DNA of 64,000 nt. Source: Pseudophaeobacter sp. EL27 (GTDB lineage: Bacteria > Pseudomonadota > Alphaproteobacteria > Rhodobacterales > Rhodobacteraceae). Made by a program: the position numbers and the translations under genes. Of this stretch, positions 36,122 through 44,382 are shown in pieces. The stretch lies in contig NZ_OMPQ01000008.1 of assembly GCF_900313025.1 (NCBI RefSeq), positions 458,482-522,481 on the forward strand, read 5' to 3'. The notes beneath the pieces were generated by a model. It worked only from the letters and a program-made list of their open reading frames with translations, was not told the DNA's origin and searched no databases. Position 1 is the first letter of the stretch. The number at the start of each line of letters is the position of its first letter.

Positions 36122-36865
36122 TCAGATTTTTCGTGGGGCCAGGATCACCCCATCCGGTTCCAGGGCAACCTGCCAGCCACCCGCCCAAAGCTTATACAGC
36201 TCCGATTGCAGCTTGTCCGTCAAGCCACCTGTCATGGCTGCGGTAACCCAATTCGATACCTGATAGAAGTTTCCCGCGGCGGCATAGAGCGGTTCGGTCA
36301 AAAAGAACTCTGCGGCGATCTTAGTTAGTTCTTCGACAGGGTAAGTAGGCAACAAGTTCTTTTCCAACAATACTGTGATATCGTCTGTGTTGCAGAGTTC
36401 GCCGAGACCTCCTTCAGTGTCGCGGTCAACGACCCTAACTTTTGAAAGATCCACGTCTTCGTTTGGACCAATTTCTTCAATCAAAGCAACGACCTTTGTC
36501 AATCGCTCACGAGCCTCAGTCTCTGAAAGGGCAACCGGTTTGGAGGAAAGGAATTCTTGGAAACGCGGGTGCATTTCTGGTCCTGACGGGAAGAGTGCAA
36601 AGCACTCTTGTCTTGTTTTGGAGGTTGCGCGAGGCAGACCGAAAATTAGACGAAAGTCGCAGTCTATTTCGCCAGGTAGGGGGTGAGGTCGGTCAAACTC
36701 GCCAGCAGCAATAAGATCACCGTCAACGTCTAATAGATCGTGCCATCGAAGTTGCCAGTGACGGTTTGCAGCATTGATCCAATCGCGCTGCGTACCGCGT
36801 TCCTTCGGGAGATTAGAAGCGCGCGAACCAAACAATATTTGCTTGAACCACCGAAACAAAACCAT
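36122..36865 (-). CDS. Hypothetical protein, lower-GC orphan
   Basis: A 247-residue protein with no family I recognise. Its start has a short hydrophobic/basic stretch (MVLFRWFKQILFGSR), then a soluble domain with acidic helices and no clear signal peptide. Base composition is visibly lower in G+C than both flanks and codon use is less biased, which suggests a later arrival. It is isolated: about 230 bases separate it from the glycan operon and 250 from phnM. Function unknown. Confidence 0.6.
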   Translation of the reverse strand: MVLFRWFKQILFGSRASNLPKERGTQRDWINAANRHWQLRWHDLLDVDGDLIAAGEFDRPHPLPGEIDCDFRLIFGLPRATSKTRQECFALFPSGPEMHPRFQEFLSSKPVALSETEARERLTKVVALIEEIGPNEDVDLSKVRVVDRDTEGGLGELCNTDDITVLLEKNLLPTYPVEELTKIAAEFFLTEPLYAAAGNFYQVSNWVTAAMTGGLTDKLQSELYKLWAGGWQVALEPDGVILAPRKI

Positions 36866-37116
36866 TCCCTCAAATTGCTCTTGATATGGCTACATCTCAT
36901 TCTGGCAAGATGAAAGTGATTTTAGTTCATAGCCCGGGAAAGCGGCCAATTGTTTGATCCGCATCTCTGGTCAAGATGGGCTCCAAGCAGACAATTAGCT
37001 GCCAGCTCTGCTAACTCTGCTGCACCCGCAGCAAAACCAACCTCTTTAGTTCAGACCGGGCACCACACAGATCTGCACCAAATTAGGAATGCAGATCCGC
37101 GTGACATTTGCTCCCA

Positions 37117-38259
37117 TCACGCAACCCTTTGCCCGCGCGCCCAGGTGCCGCGCAGAGCGGGCGTATTGTCCACCAGTTTAAATCGGATCAGATCTGCCCG
37201 CTTGCCGATCTCAATCCGGCCCCGGTCAGACAGTTCAACCGCATCGGCAGGGGCCTGAGTAACCGTAGAGAGCCCGCGCGCCATATCGCCCCAGATCTGC
37301 CCCAGCTTGACTGCTGACATCAACAGCGCACCGGGAACATAATCCGACGAGATGATATCCAGCAGTTCCAGTTCGGCCAGTTCCTGTGCGGCCACATTGC
37401 CAGAATGTGAGCCACCCCGGATCAGGTTCGGCGCCCCCATCATTACCTTGATGCCATGGGCATGACAGGCGCGGGCTGCCTCAACCGTGGTGGGGAATTC
37501 CGCCAGGTGAATACCGTGACCCGCCGAAGTCGCAACCTGCTCTGCCGTCGTGTCATCGTGGCTGGCCAGCACTGCGCCAAAACGGCGGGCGGCTTTGACG
37601 GCCTCAATCTCATGCAGGTCGCCATGGGTGTCGCGCAGGTCTTTCAGATGCGCGATATGGGCTTGGAACTGGGCATCATCAAACCCGTGCTTGCCTTTGA
37701 CATAGGCCTCCAGCTTGGAGATATCGCGGAACTGGCGCTGGCCCGGCGTGTGATCCATCAGGGAGACCAGACCAACCCGGTCCGCCTCGCCGAACGCCGC
37801 CAGTTCTTCGACCAGTGTATCTGAACAGACCTCGGCCCGCAGGTGCAGGAAATGGGAAATTTTCAGCGCATTCTTTGCCCGCAAGTCCAAAAGTTCGGTC
37901 GCCAAGCCGCGCGCATAAGATCCATAACGGCTCTCCTTGCGGCTGACCGACCCCACCCGCATGGCATCAAATACGGTGGTGATACCGGTGCCAGCCAATT
38001 CAGCGTCATGGGCCATAATGGCCGCAGCATGCGGCCAATCCACCGAGGGGCGCGGCTGAATATGGCGCTCCAGGTTATCGGTATGCAGCTCAACCAGTCC
38101 GGGGCTCAGGTAGTCGCCCTCACAGTCCACCGCACCCCCGGGAACAGCGCTGCCCCCAGAGATATCCGCGATTTCTCCGCCCAGGAGTTTGACCTGTCCG
38201 CGCAGCGTTTCACCGGGCAGCACAAGGGTGGCATTGGCAAGGATCAATTCATCTGTCAT
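37117..38259 (-). CDS. phnM: Alpha-D-ribose 1-methylphosphonate 5-triphosphate diphosphatase
   Basis: A 380-residue amidohydrolase-superfamily enzyme. PhnM removes diphosphate from ribose 1-methylphosphonate 5-triphosphate to give the substrate of the C-P lyase PhnJ. The metal site begins with LHTDNLERHIQPRP, followed by HLRAE, SLMDHTPGQ, LASHDDTT and a late SSDYVPGALL, all typical of PhnM. It lies on the minus strand like phnG-N but is separated from phnN by an inverted DUF1045 gene, so it may have its own promoter in the 52-base divergent gap. Confidence 0.95.
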   Translation of the reverse strand: MTDELILANATLVLPGETLRGQVKLLGGEIADISGGSAVPGGAVDCEGDYLSPGLVELHTDNLERHIQPRPSVDWPHAAAIMAHDAELAGTGITTVFDAMRVGSVSRKESRYGSYARGLATELLDLRAKNALKISHFLHLRAEVCSDTLVEELAAFGEADRVGLVSLMDHTPGQRQFRDISKLEAYVKGKHGFDDAQFQAHIAHLKDLRDTHGDLHEIEAVKAARRFGAVLASHDDTTAEQVATSAGHGIHLAEFPTTVEAARACHAHGIKVMMGAPNLIRGGSHSGNVAAQELAELELLDIISSDYVPGALLMSAVKLGQIWGDMARGLSTVTQAPADAVELSDRGRIEIGKRADLIRFKLVDNTPALRGTWARGQRVA

Positions 38260-38311
38260 CTGGGCTTCACATCTTTCGAGCTATAGGAATGGCCACGTAT
38301 AGGAGGCCAAT

Positions 38312-39007
38312 GTGACATTCACGCGATACGCGATTTATTACGCTCCCCCGGCAGGTGCCGAGTGGAGCCAGTTTGCGACCCGGTGGCTGGGGTGGGACAT
38401 GGCGCGCGGGTGCATCGTCCCCCAGCCGGAAATCCCAGGTCTGGACATGGCCGCGATCACCCGGGTGCCGCGCAAATACGGGCTGCATGCGACGCTGAAG
38501 CCGCCAATGCGACTGGCGCAGGGGTATTCTCTGGCGGATCTGCAGGCGGGCTGTGCCGACCTGGCGGCCACCCAGGCTCCGGTAGTGCTGGAGGGGCTGC
38601 ATCTGGCCCGTTTGGGGCGGTTTCTGGCCCTGCGCGTCAGCGGCGATGAAACTTCCCTTGGCGCACTCGCTTCGGCCTGCGTGCGTGATCTGGATGCCTT
38701 TCGAGCGCCAGCCTCCGAGGCAGAACTGGAGAAACGCCGCGCCGCCGGCCTCTCCCCTGCTCAGGAGGCAAATCTCTCGGCCTGGGGCTACCCCTATGTG
38801 CTGGATCAGTTCCGCTTCCACGTCACCCTCACCGGCAGGTTGCCCAAGGCCGAATTGCCCGATGTTGAGGCTACCCTTGAGGCGCATCTGCTGCCTCTGC
38901 TGCCTCGCCCCCTGGAGATCCGTGATCTTGCCATGGTGGGCGAAGATACCGAGGGTAGATTTCATCTGATCCACCGCTATGCCCTCTCAGGTGTGGCTGC
39001 GGGATAG
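38312..39007 (+). CDS. DUF1045 (phosphonate metabolism) protein, 2H phosphoesterase-like
   Basis: A 231-residue protein with a GTG start and an excellent AGGAGG eight bases upstream (38301-38306). It has two HxT motifs, H59-A-T61 in GLHATLKPP and H170-V-T172 in FRFHVTLTG, which define the 2H phosphoesterase superfamily that opens cyclic phosphodiesters. DUF1045 genes are known companions of phn clusters. No phnP is visible here, although phnN is, so this protein may open the cyclic ribose phosphate that PhnP handles in E. coli; inference. It is on the strand opposite to all phn structural genes and overlaps phnN by 31 bases tail-to-tail. Confidence 0.88.
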   Translation: MTFTRYAIYYAPPAGAEWSQFATRWLGWDMARGCIVPQPEIPGLDMAAITRVPRKYGLHATLKPPMRLAQGYSLADLQAGCADLAATQAPVVLEGLHLARLGRFLALRVSGDETSLGALASACVRDLDAFRAPASEAELEKRRAAGLSPAQEANLSAWGYPYVLDQFRFHVTLTGRLPKAELPDVEATLEAHLLPLLPRPLEIRDLAMVGEDTEGRFHLIHRYALSGVAAG

Positions 39008-39549
39008 ATCACAGCGCGGGCCGCTGCGACGGCCCGTTGCAGATCTGCACTGTTGTCGATCTCGTGCAGCCGCCGTAGCCCCGCAGGCAATGGTTGGCGC
39101 GCGCGGGCAAGGCGACGTTGGATCTCGGCGTGATCCTCGCGCCCGCGCTTTGTCAACCGCTCGGCCAGAACCTCTGGCCGGGTGGTGACAGACAAGACGA
39201 TCAGATCACCAAAGGTCTCCTGCGCCTGCAATAGCACTGCACGCGACAGGTTGACCAATACCCCCTGCCCGTTTTTTCGCAGGTCTTCGATCTGATGCGG
39301 GATGCCATAGCGTAGACCATGCGCCGCCCAATGCAGGGCAAATTTTTCCGCGGCAACCAAATCTAAAAAAACTTCTTCCGAGACAGCGCGGTAATCCTCG
39401 CCGCCTGCTTCGGGGGCGCGCGTGATCACCCGGCGCATCAAATGCAGGTCGGGAACCGCCGCTACCAGCGCCTCCATCAGACTGTCCTTGCCAACGCCCG
39501 AGGGGCCAACAACGGCAATCACCGGCCCCTTTGAGTTTTGGCCAGTCAT
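38977..39549 (-). CDS. phnN: Ribose 1,5-bisphosphate phosphokinase
   Basis: A 190-residue kinase with P-loop GPSGVGKDS at its start and the guanylate-kinase-like ITRAPEAGGEDY segment, a perfect match to PhnN. It makes PRPP from ribose 1,5-bisphosphate and ATP, completing the C-P lyase route. Its ATG overlaps the end of phnL by four bases, so it is translated in the same unit. It converges with and overlaps the DUF1045 gene. Confidence 0.93.
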   Translation of the reverse strand: MTGQNSKGPVIAVVGPSGVGKDSLMEALVAAVPDLHLMRRVITRAPEAGGEDYRAVSEEVFLDLVAAEKFALHWAAHGLRYGIPHQIEDLRKNGQGVLVNLSRAVLLQAQETFGDLIVLSVTTRPEVLAERLTKRGREDHAEIQRRLARARQPLPAGLRRLHEIDNSADLQRAVAAARAVIYPAATPERA

Positions 39550-40229
39550 GCGGCCACCCGAGGAGAAAAGGCAGAGACATCGACAAAGCTGTCACAGACC
39601 TGGTCACGGGCCGCCTCATCATGGAAGATCCCGATGATGGCCGTGCCGCGCGCCTTGGCGCCTTCAACCAAGCGCAAGACTGTGGCACGGTTCTTGGCAT
39701 CCAGACTGGCGGTGGGCTCATCCAGCAAAAGCGCTGGATAGTCATAGGCAAAACCACGCGCGATATTCACCCGCTGCTGCTCACCGCCAGAAAAGGTCGT
39801 CGGGCTCAGCGACCAGAGCCGCTCCGGGATATTCAGCTCAGCCAGCAGGCTGGCGGCTTTGTCCCGCGCCTTGACCTGATCCGTGCCAACCGCCAGCAGA
39901 GGCTCAGCCACCACGTCCAGTGCCGCTACTCGTGGTACCACCCGCAGAAACTGGCTGACATAGCCCAGGGTCTCGCGGCGCAGCGCAATGATCTGGCGCG
40001 GCTCCGCCTGAGCCACATCCAGATCACCGACCATGACCCGACCAGAGGCGGCCAGGTAGTTGCCATAGATCAGCCGCATCAGGGTGGATTTACCGGCGCC
40101 CGAAGCCCCCACCAGACCAACACATTCCCCGGCATTGACCCGCAGGTTGACCTGCTCCATCACCGGGATCACCGCACTGCCTTGGTTGTGCAGGGTGAAG
40201 CTCTTGCTCACGTTTTCAAGTTCAATCAT
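39546..40229 (-). CDS. phnL: Phosphonate C-P lyase ATP-binding protein PhnL
   Basis: A 227-residue ABC-type ATPase without a transporter partner. Walker A is GASGAGKSTLMRL, the signature TFSGGEQQRVNIARGFA and Walker B LLLDEPTASLD. In E. coli PhnL is required for the PhnI-linked nucleobase displacement step. The gene lies 12 bases after phnK and ends overlapping phnN. Confidence 0.94.
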   Translation of the reverse strand: MIELENVSKSFTLHNQGSAVIPVMEQVNLRVNAGECVGLVGASGAGKSTLMRLIYGNYLAASGRVMVGDLDVAQAEPRQIIALRRETLGYVSQFLRVVPRVAALDVVAEPLLAVGTDQVKARDKAASLLAELNIPERLWSLSPTTFSGGEQQRVNIARGFAYDYPALLLDEPTASLDAKNRATVLRLVEGAKARGTAIIGIFHDEAARDQVCDSFVDVSAFSPRVAA

Positions 40230-40241
40230 CTTCTTTGTCCT

Positions 40242-41039
40242 TCAAACCTGCAACACCGAGGAAACCAGGAGCTGGGTATAGGCATGTTGCGGATCGTCCA
40301 GCACCTGATCGGTGAGACCACTTTCGACCACATACCCGTCCTTCATCACCATGAGCCGATCGGCAAGCAGACGCACAACCGCCAGATCATGGGTGACAAT
40401 AATGGCGCTGAGGCCCATTTCACGCACCAGACTGCGCAGCAAATCCAGCAGACGCGCCTGCACCGAGACATCCAAGCCACCGGTGGGTTCATCCATAAAG
40501 ACCAGACGCGGGCCGGTAACCAGATTACGGGCGATCTGCAGACGCTGCTGCATGCCGCCGGAAAAGGCAGAGGGGCGATCGTCAATGCGGGTGTCAGAAA
40601 TCTCCACCCGGCCCAGCCAATCGGCCGCCTGTTCGCGGATCTCACCGTAATGGCGCCCACCGACGGCCATCAACCGCTCACCGATGTTTCCCCCCGCGGA
40701 AACCGACATGCGCAGCCCGTCGCGGGCATGCTGATGCACAAAGGCCCAGTCGGTGCGCCCCAGCATCCGCCGCTCTGGTTCGGACATCGTCAATGTGTCC
40801 ACCGGGCCGTCAGTGCGGGTGTCAAAGACTACCTCGCCGCGATCTGGTGCATGGTGTCCGGCCATGGCATTGAGCAGCGTCGATTTACCTGAGCCACTTT
40901 CGCCAACGATGCCCATGACCTCGCCGGGATAGAGATCAAAATTCACATCCTTACAGCCAATGCGAGGACCGTACATTTTTGTCAGTCCGTTCACCTGCAA
41001 CAGCGGTGTCATATCCTGTTCCTTCATCTGAGCCCCCAT
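40242..41039 (-). CDS. phnK: Phosphonate C-P lyase ATP-binding protein PhnK
   Basis: A 265-residue ABC-type ATPase that binds the PhnGHIJ core complex. Walker A GESGSGKSTLLNAM, signature AFSGGMQQRLQIARNLV, and Walker B LVFMDEPTGGLD are intact. I chose ATG 41039, which overlaps the phnJ stop (TGATG); in-frame ATGs at 41027 and 41012 are also possible. Part of the minus-strand phnGHIJKLN operon. Confidence 0.93.
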   Translation of the reverse strand: MGAQMKEQDMTPLLQVNGLTKMYGPRIGCKDVNFDLYPGEVMGIVGESGSGKSTLLNAMAGHHAPDRGEVVFDTRTDGPVDTLTMSEPERRMLGRTDWAFVHQHARDGLRMSVSAGGNIGERLMAVGGRHYGEIREQAADWLGRVEISDTRIDDRPSAFSGGMQQRLQIARNLVTGPRLVFMDEPTGGLDVSVQARLLDLLRSLVREMGLSAIIVTHDLAVVRLLADRLMVMKDGYVVESGLTDQVLDDPQHAYTQLLVSSVLQV

Positions 41040-41905
41040 CACGCGGCCTCCCCTTCGCTTTCGCCCAGACGGCCGACATGGCCTTCGGCCCGACGCGTGC
41101 GGCAATAATCGGTGTCAGAGCAGACAAACATCCGGTTGCCCGCATCATCCAGGATCACTTCATCCAGATAGCTGTGCTCAGAGCCACAGAGATCACAGGG
41201 GTGATCGGCCTTGGTGGCCTCAAATGGGTAGTCTTCAAAATCGAGGCTGACGACCTTAGTGTAGGGCGGCACCGCATAGATGCGCTGTTCGCGGCCCGCA
41301 CCAAACAGCTGGATTGCCGCCATCTCGAGCTTGGGGTTGTCGAATTTCGGGATTGGCGAAGGATCCATCACATAGCGATCCTCCACCTTGACCGGATAGG
41401 CATAGGAGGTGGCGATATCACCGTGCTGGCTGATGTCTTCATAAAGCTTCACATGCATCAGGCCATATTCCTCGAGGCTGTGCATCTTGCGGGTTTCCGT
41501 CTCGCGCGGCTCGAGAAAGCGCAGCGGTTCCGGAATTGGCACCTGGTAGACCAGGATCTGATCCTCGGTGAGCTCCGCCTCGGGGATCCGGTGGCGGGTC
41601 TGGATGACGCTGGCCTTGGTGGTTTCCTCGGTGGTGGCAACGCCTGCGGTGCGTTCAAAGAACTTGCGAATGGACACCGCATTAGTGGTGTCGTCCGCAC
41701 CCTGGTCAATCACCTTGAGCGTGTCCTCTGGCGTCAGTGTCGCTGCCGAGACCTGCACACCGCCGGTGCCCCAGCCATATGGCATCGGCATTTCACGGCT
41801 GGCAAAGGGCACCTGATAGCCCGGCACGGCCAGACCTTTCAGAATGGCGCGGCGGATCATTCGCTTGGTTTGTTCGTCCAAATAGGCAAAGTTGTAGTCA
41901 GACAT
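41039..41905 (-). CDS. phnJ: Alpha-D-ribose 1-methylphosphonate 5-phosphate C-P lyase
   Basis: A 288-residue radical-SAM-type C-P lyase that breaks the carbon-phosphorus bond, releasing methane from methylphosphonate. Cluster cysteines are C237-x2-C240-x21-C262, the PhnJ-specific spacing, and Cys268 matches the catalytic thiyl residue; Gly29 in PGYQVPF fits the glycyl-radical site. ATG 41905 has AAAGGA upstream; the extra 30 residues of a longer frame are not PhnJ-like. Between it and phnI a plus-strand membrane microprotein is embedded. Confidence 0.96.
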   Translation of the reverse strand: MSDYNFAYLDEQTKRMIRRAILKGLAVPGYQVPFASREMPMPYGWGTGGVQVSAATLTPEDTLKVIDQGADDTTNAVSIRKFFERTAGVATTEETTKASVIQTRHRIPEAELTEDQILVYQVPIPEPLRFLEPRETETRKMHSLEEYGLMHVKLYEDISQHGDIATSYAYPVKVEDRYVMDPSPIPKFDNPKLEMAAIQLFGAGREQRIYAVPPYTKVVSLDFEDYPFEATKADHPCDLCGSEHSYLDEVILDDAGNRMFVCSDTDYCRTRRAEGHVGRLGESEGEAA

Positions 41906-41951
41906 GGTTTGTCCTTTCCCTCGCTGCGGTTTTGCAAAGGAGATTTGAGAG

Positions 41952-42131
41952 ATGAATTCCGACGAATTGCTGGGCACCGTTTTGGGCATTCTCATCGTGA
42001 TCTTGGTGGTTGCGGTGATCCTGGCCGGGCTGTTCTATCGCCCCAGACGGCACAAGAAACTGCGCAGCAGGTCGACCTTTACCCAGGGCATTGATGATGC
42101 TTCCGTCGATAGTGACGGTGGGGGAGACTAA
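41952..42131 (+). CDS. Single-pass membrane microprotein, embedded opposite the phn operon
   Basis: A 59-residue protein, on the plus strand, in the gap between the phnI stop (42134) and the phnJ start (41905). The ATG has AAGGAG nine bases upstream (41937-41942). Residues ~6-29 form a long hydrophobic helix (LLGTVLGILIVILVVAVILA), followed by RPRRHKK, which by the positive-inside rule puts the C-terminus in the cytoplasm; the tail is acidic and glycine-rich. It cannot be a shadow of a coding gene because no gene is on the other strand there. Its stop is two bases from the phnI stop. I do not recognise it. Confidence 0.68.
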   Translation: MNSDELLGTVLGILIVILVVAVILAGLFYRPRRHKKLRSRSTFTQGIDDASVDSDGGGD

Positions 42132-42133
42132 GC

Positions 42134-43234
42134 TCATTGCGCAGCCTCCCGTGCGGCCATACTATCGGCCAGCTCTTGCGCTTCGCGGCGCAGTTTACGC
42201 ACCAGCTCCAGCTCGGACTGGAAATCGACATAATGCGGCAGCTTGATATGCTCCAAAAAGCCCGTCGCCTGGATATTGTCGGAATGGCTAAGGACAAATT
42301 CCTCGTCCTGCGCGGCAGCACCGAGATTATCCTCTCCCAGCTCCTCCCAACGCAGGGCGCGGTCGACCAATGCCATGGCGATGCTTTTGCGCTCCGACTG
42401 GCCAAAGACCAAGCCGTAGCCACGGGTGAACTGTGGCGGTACGGTTTTGGAGCCTTTGAACTGGTTCACCGTCTCACATTCGGTCAGCTCTACCTCGCCA
42501 ATCTCCACGGCAAATCCCAGCTCGGGGATTTCCATCTCCACCGGCACCTTGCCGATGCGTAGCTCGCCAACAAAAGCGTGGTTGCGCGCATAGCCACGCT
42601 GGGTGGAATAGGCCATGCCGAGGATAAAGCCCTCATCGCCCCGCGCCAGTGATTGCAGCCGCACCGCGCGCCCCGCCGGAAAGCTCATCGGCTCGCGAGT
42701 CAGATCGCCGGGCACGGCCTGAGAGCTCGGCTCGCGCTCAATGATATCCTCACCCTGCAGGAACTCGGTGATATGGGGGGTGACCTCCATGCGGGGGTCC
42801 GCAACCGGAGCCTCTGGCACTTCGCCATCTGCCGCCAGTTTGAAGTCCAGTAGACGGTGAGTGTAGTCAAAGGTCGGCCCAAGCACCTGCCCGCCCGGGG
42901 CATCCTTGAAGGTGGCTGAAATCCGGCGATCACAGGCCATGTCACCGGTATCCACCGTCTCGCTATAGCCAAAACGCGGCAGCGTGGTGCGATAGGCGCG
43001 AATAAGAAAGATCGCCTCGATCAGGTCGCCGCGCGACTGTTTGATCGCCAGAGCTGCCAGGTCAGGATCATAAAGCGAGCCCTCGGCCATGACACGATTG
43101 ACGGCGAGGCTCATCTGCTCGCGGATCTGCGCCAGGCTGAGTTCCGCCACGCCTGTGTCACCGCGACGTTCCTCGGCGAGCCAGGCATGGGCATTGTCGA
43201 TGGCGCGTTCGCCACCCTTTACTGCGACATACAT
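42134..43234 (-). CDS. phnI: Phosphonate C-P lyase core subunit PhnI
   Basis: A 366-residue protein matching PhnI from MYVAVKGGERAIDNAHAWLAE onward; PhnI attaches ribose triphosphate to the phosphonate in place of adenine, with PhnGHL. The block LARGDEGFILGMAYSTQRGY and FGQSERKSIAMALVDRAL are typical. The longer frame's first 69 residues lie inside phnH and are not PhnI-like. Four bases separate the phnH stop from the ATG. Confidence 0.95.
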   Translation of the reverse strand: MYVAVKGGERAIDNAHAWLAEERRGDTGVAELSLAQIREQMSLAVNRVMAEGSLYDPDLAALAIKQSRGDLIEAIFLIRAYRTTLPRFGYSETVDTGDMACDRRISATFKDAPGGQVLGPTFDYTHRLLDFKLAADGEVPEAPVADPRMEVTPHITEFLQGEDIIEREPSSQAVPGDLTREPMSFPAGRAVRLQSLARGDEGFILGMAYSTQRGYARNHAFVGELRIGKVPVEMEIPELGFAVEIGEVELTECETVNQFKGSKTVPPQFTRGYGLVFGQSERKSIAMALVDRALRWEELGEDNLGAAAQDEEFVLSHSDNIQATGFLEHIKLPHYVDFQSELELVRKLRREAQELADSMAAREAAQ

Positions 43235-43238
43235 GCGA

Positions 43239-43823
43239 TCAGTCCTTTGCCAGAATGGTGGTTGAACGTGGCAGGGCCGCCAGTTGGCCCCCAGAGGTAA
43301 AGAAGAAGTCCACCCCCAGCGGGAAATGCTTGGCATTGCCCTGACAGGCGGCACTATCGGGCAGCGCAAAATCTGTGCTGTCCTTGATGCCGGGACCGGA
43401 AAGGCTGGCATTGGCTGCGGCAAACCCCTCCAGTTCAACAATCAAAGTGGTCGAGCGATCCGGATACTCCGAGGTGCCAATACGGTATTGTTCAAGCGGC
43501 ATCAGCGCCTGCCAGCTGCCCAGGGCAAAATCTGCCCTGTCTGCTGCCACAAAGGGCGCGCCAGTGTGAAAGGCCAGCCAGGTGCGCAGCGCGGGGCTGT
43601 CCACATCCGGTGCCAGATAGACGCCGGTTTCCGGGTCACAGAGCGTCAACAGCAGACAACCGGCAGCGGCAGAAATCCCTACGGGCGGCTCTGCCCCGGA
43701 AATGTCCTGCAGGCTGCCCGGGCGCGCCATGGCGTTCATCGCTGCGCGAAAGGCATTTGCCGCATCCACAGGTGGCGTTGCAAATCCGCCGCCGTAGCTG
43801 TTGGTTTCCATATCTAGGGACAT
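43239..43823 (-). CDS. phnH: Phosphonate C-P lyase core subunit PhnH
   Basis: A 194-residue protein of the PhnH family, structural part of the PhnGHIJ core complex. FRAAMNAMARPGS near residue 25, LLTLCDPETGVYL and HFPLGVDFFFTSGGQLAALPRST at the C-terminus are the family blocks. The ATG overlaps the phnG stop (TGATG). Confidence 0.94.
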   Translation of the reverse strand: MSLDMETNSYGGGFATPPVDAANAFRAAMNAMARPGSLQDISGAEPPVGISAAAGCLLLTLCDPETGVYLAPDVDSPALRTWLAFHTGAPFVAADRADFALGSWQALMPLEQYRIGTSEYPDRSTTLIVELEGFAAANASLSGPGIKDSTDFALPDSAACQGNAKHFPLGVDFFFTSGGQLAALPRSTTILAKD

Positions 43824-44275
43824 CAATCCTCTCCCCGAACCATTGTGAAGAATTCAACCTTGGTGGCTGCGGCCTTGGCGGCGCGCGCCTCTTTGCGGGA
43901 TTGCTGCGCCTGCCTCAGCGGCTCCAGAACCACCCGGCGCAGTTCCTGTGCTGCTTCGGTCTGCATCAAGGCGTCCACCTTGGCCGCGATCTCGGCCTTG
44001 GGCTTGGAGCGCCCCTGCACATAGGCATGACCCACGGTGCCATCCGCCAGCGTCAACGCGCAGCGCGTCACAGTCATCTCGCCCAGGTTAAAGGGCGCGC
44101 CACTGCCGCCCATACGGCCCCGCACCATGACACCGCCAGCCTCTGGCGGGCGCAGCCAATCAAATTCGGGACTGCGGTCAAATGCCAGCCACAACTGGCT
44201 GAGCTCCCCCTCGTCGGCCTGAGCCAAAAGGCTCATCCAGGTCTTGCGCGCAGGGGCGGATATTTCTGTGTTCAT
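43823..44275 (-). CDS. phnG: Phosphonate C-P lyase core subunit PhnG
   Basis: A 150-residue protein of the PhnG family; first gene of the minus-strand phn operon. RKTWMSLLAQADEGEL, GRMGGSGAPFNLGEMTVTR and VGHAYVQGRSKPKAE are characteristic. It works with PhnH, PhnI and PhnL in loading phosphonate on ribose. Its promoter region, shared with phnF, holds a palindromic operator candidate. Confidence 0.94.
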   Translation of the reverse strand: MNTEISAPARKTWMSLLAQADEGELSQLWLAFDRSPEFDWLRPPEAGGVMVRGRMGGSGAPFNLGEMTVTRCALTLADGTVGHAYVQGRSKPKAEIAAKVDALMQTEAAQELRRVVLEPLRQAQQSRKEARAAKAAATKVEFFTMVRGED

Positions 44276-44297
44276 CTGTCAGAGCCTCTTGGCCAGC

Positions 44298-44326
44298 TTG
44301 TCTACATGTTCTATACAACTAGACAA
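44298..44326. promoter_or_regulatory. Candidate PhnF operator
   Basis: TTGTCTA (44298-44304) and TAGACAA (44320-44326) form a perfect seven-base inverted repeat with a 15-base spacer, centred in the 107-base gap between divergent phnG and phnF. This position and symmetry suit a dimeric GntR/HutC-type repressor controlling both genes. Confidence 0.6.
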
Positions 44327-44382
44327 ATCATAGCGAAGCCCCGCCCCAAAGCGCAATCGAAACCTTGTGAAAGTTTAGTGAC

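Noticed and set aside
39531-40892. Plus-strand open frame of 453 codons across phnL and phnK
   Set aside because: It is antisense to two clear ABC-type genes with intact Walker motifs. Its own translation is rich in His, Gln and Arg with no recognisable domain, as expected from a reverse shadow in G+C-rich DNA.
40979-42094. Plus-strand open frame of 371 codons across phnJ
   Set aside because: Antisense to phnJ with all its catalytic residues. It is also out of frame with the microprotein at 41952-42131, which has the better ribosome site.
42134-43441. Longer phnI frame starting at 43441
   Set aside because: Its first 69 codons run inside phnH in another frame and do not resemble PhnI; ATG 43234 gives the family N-terminus.
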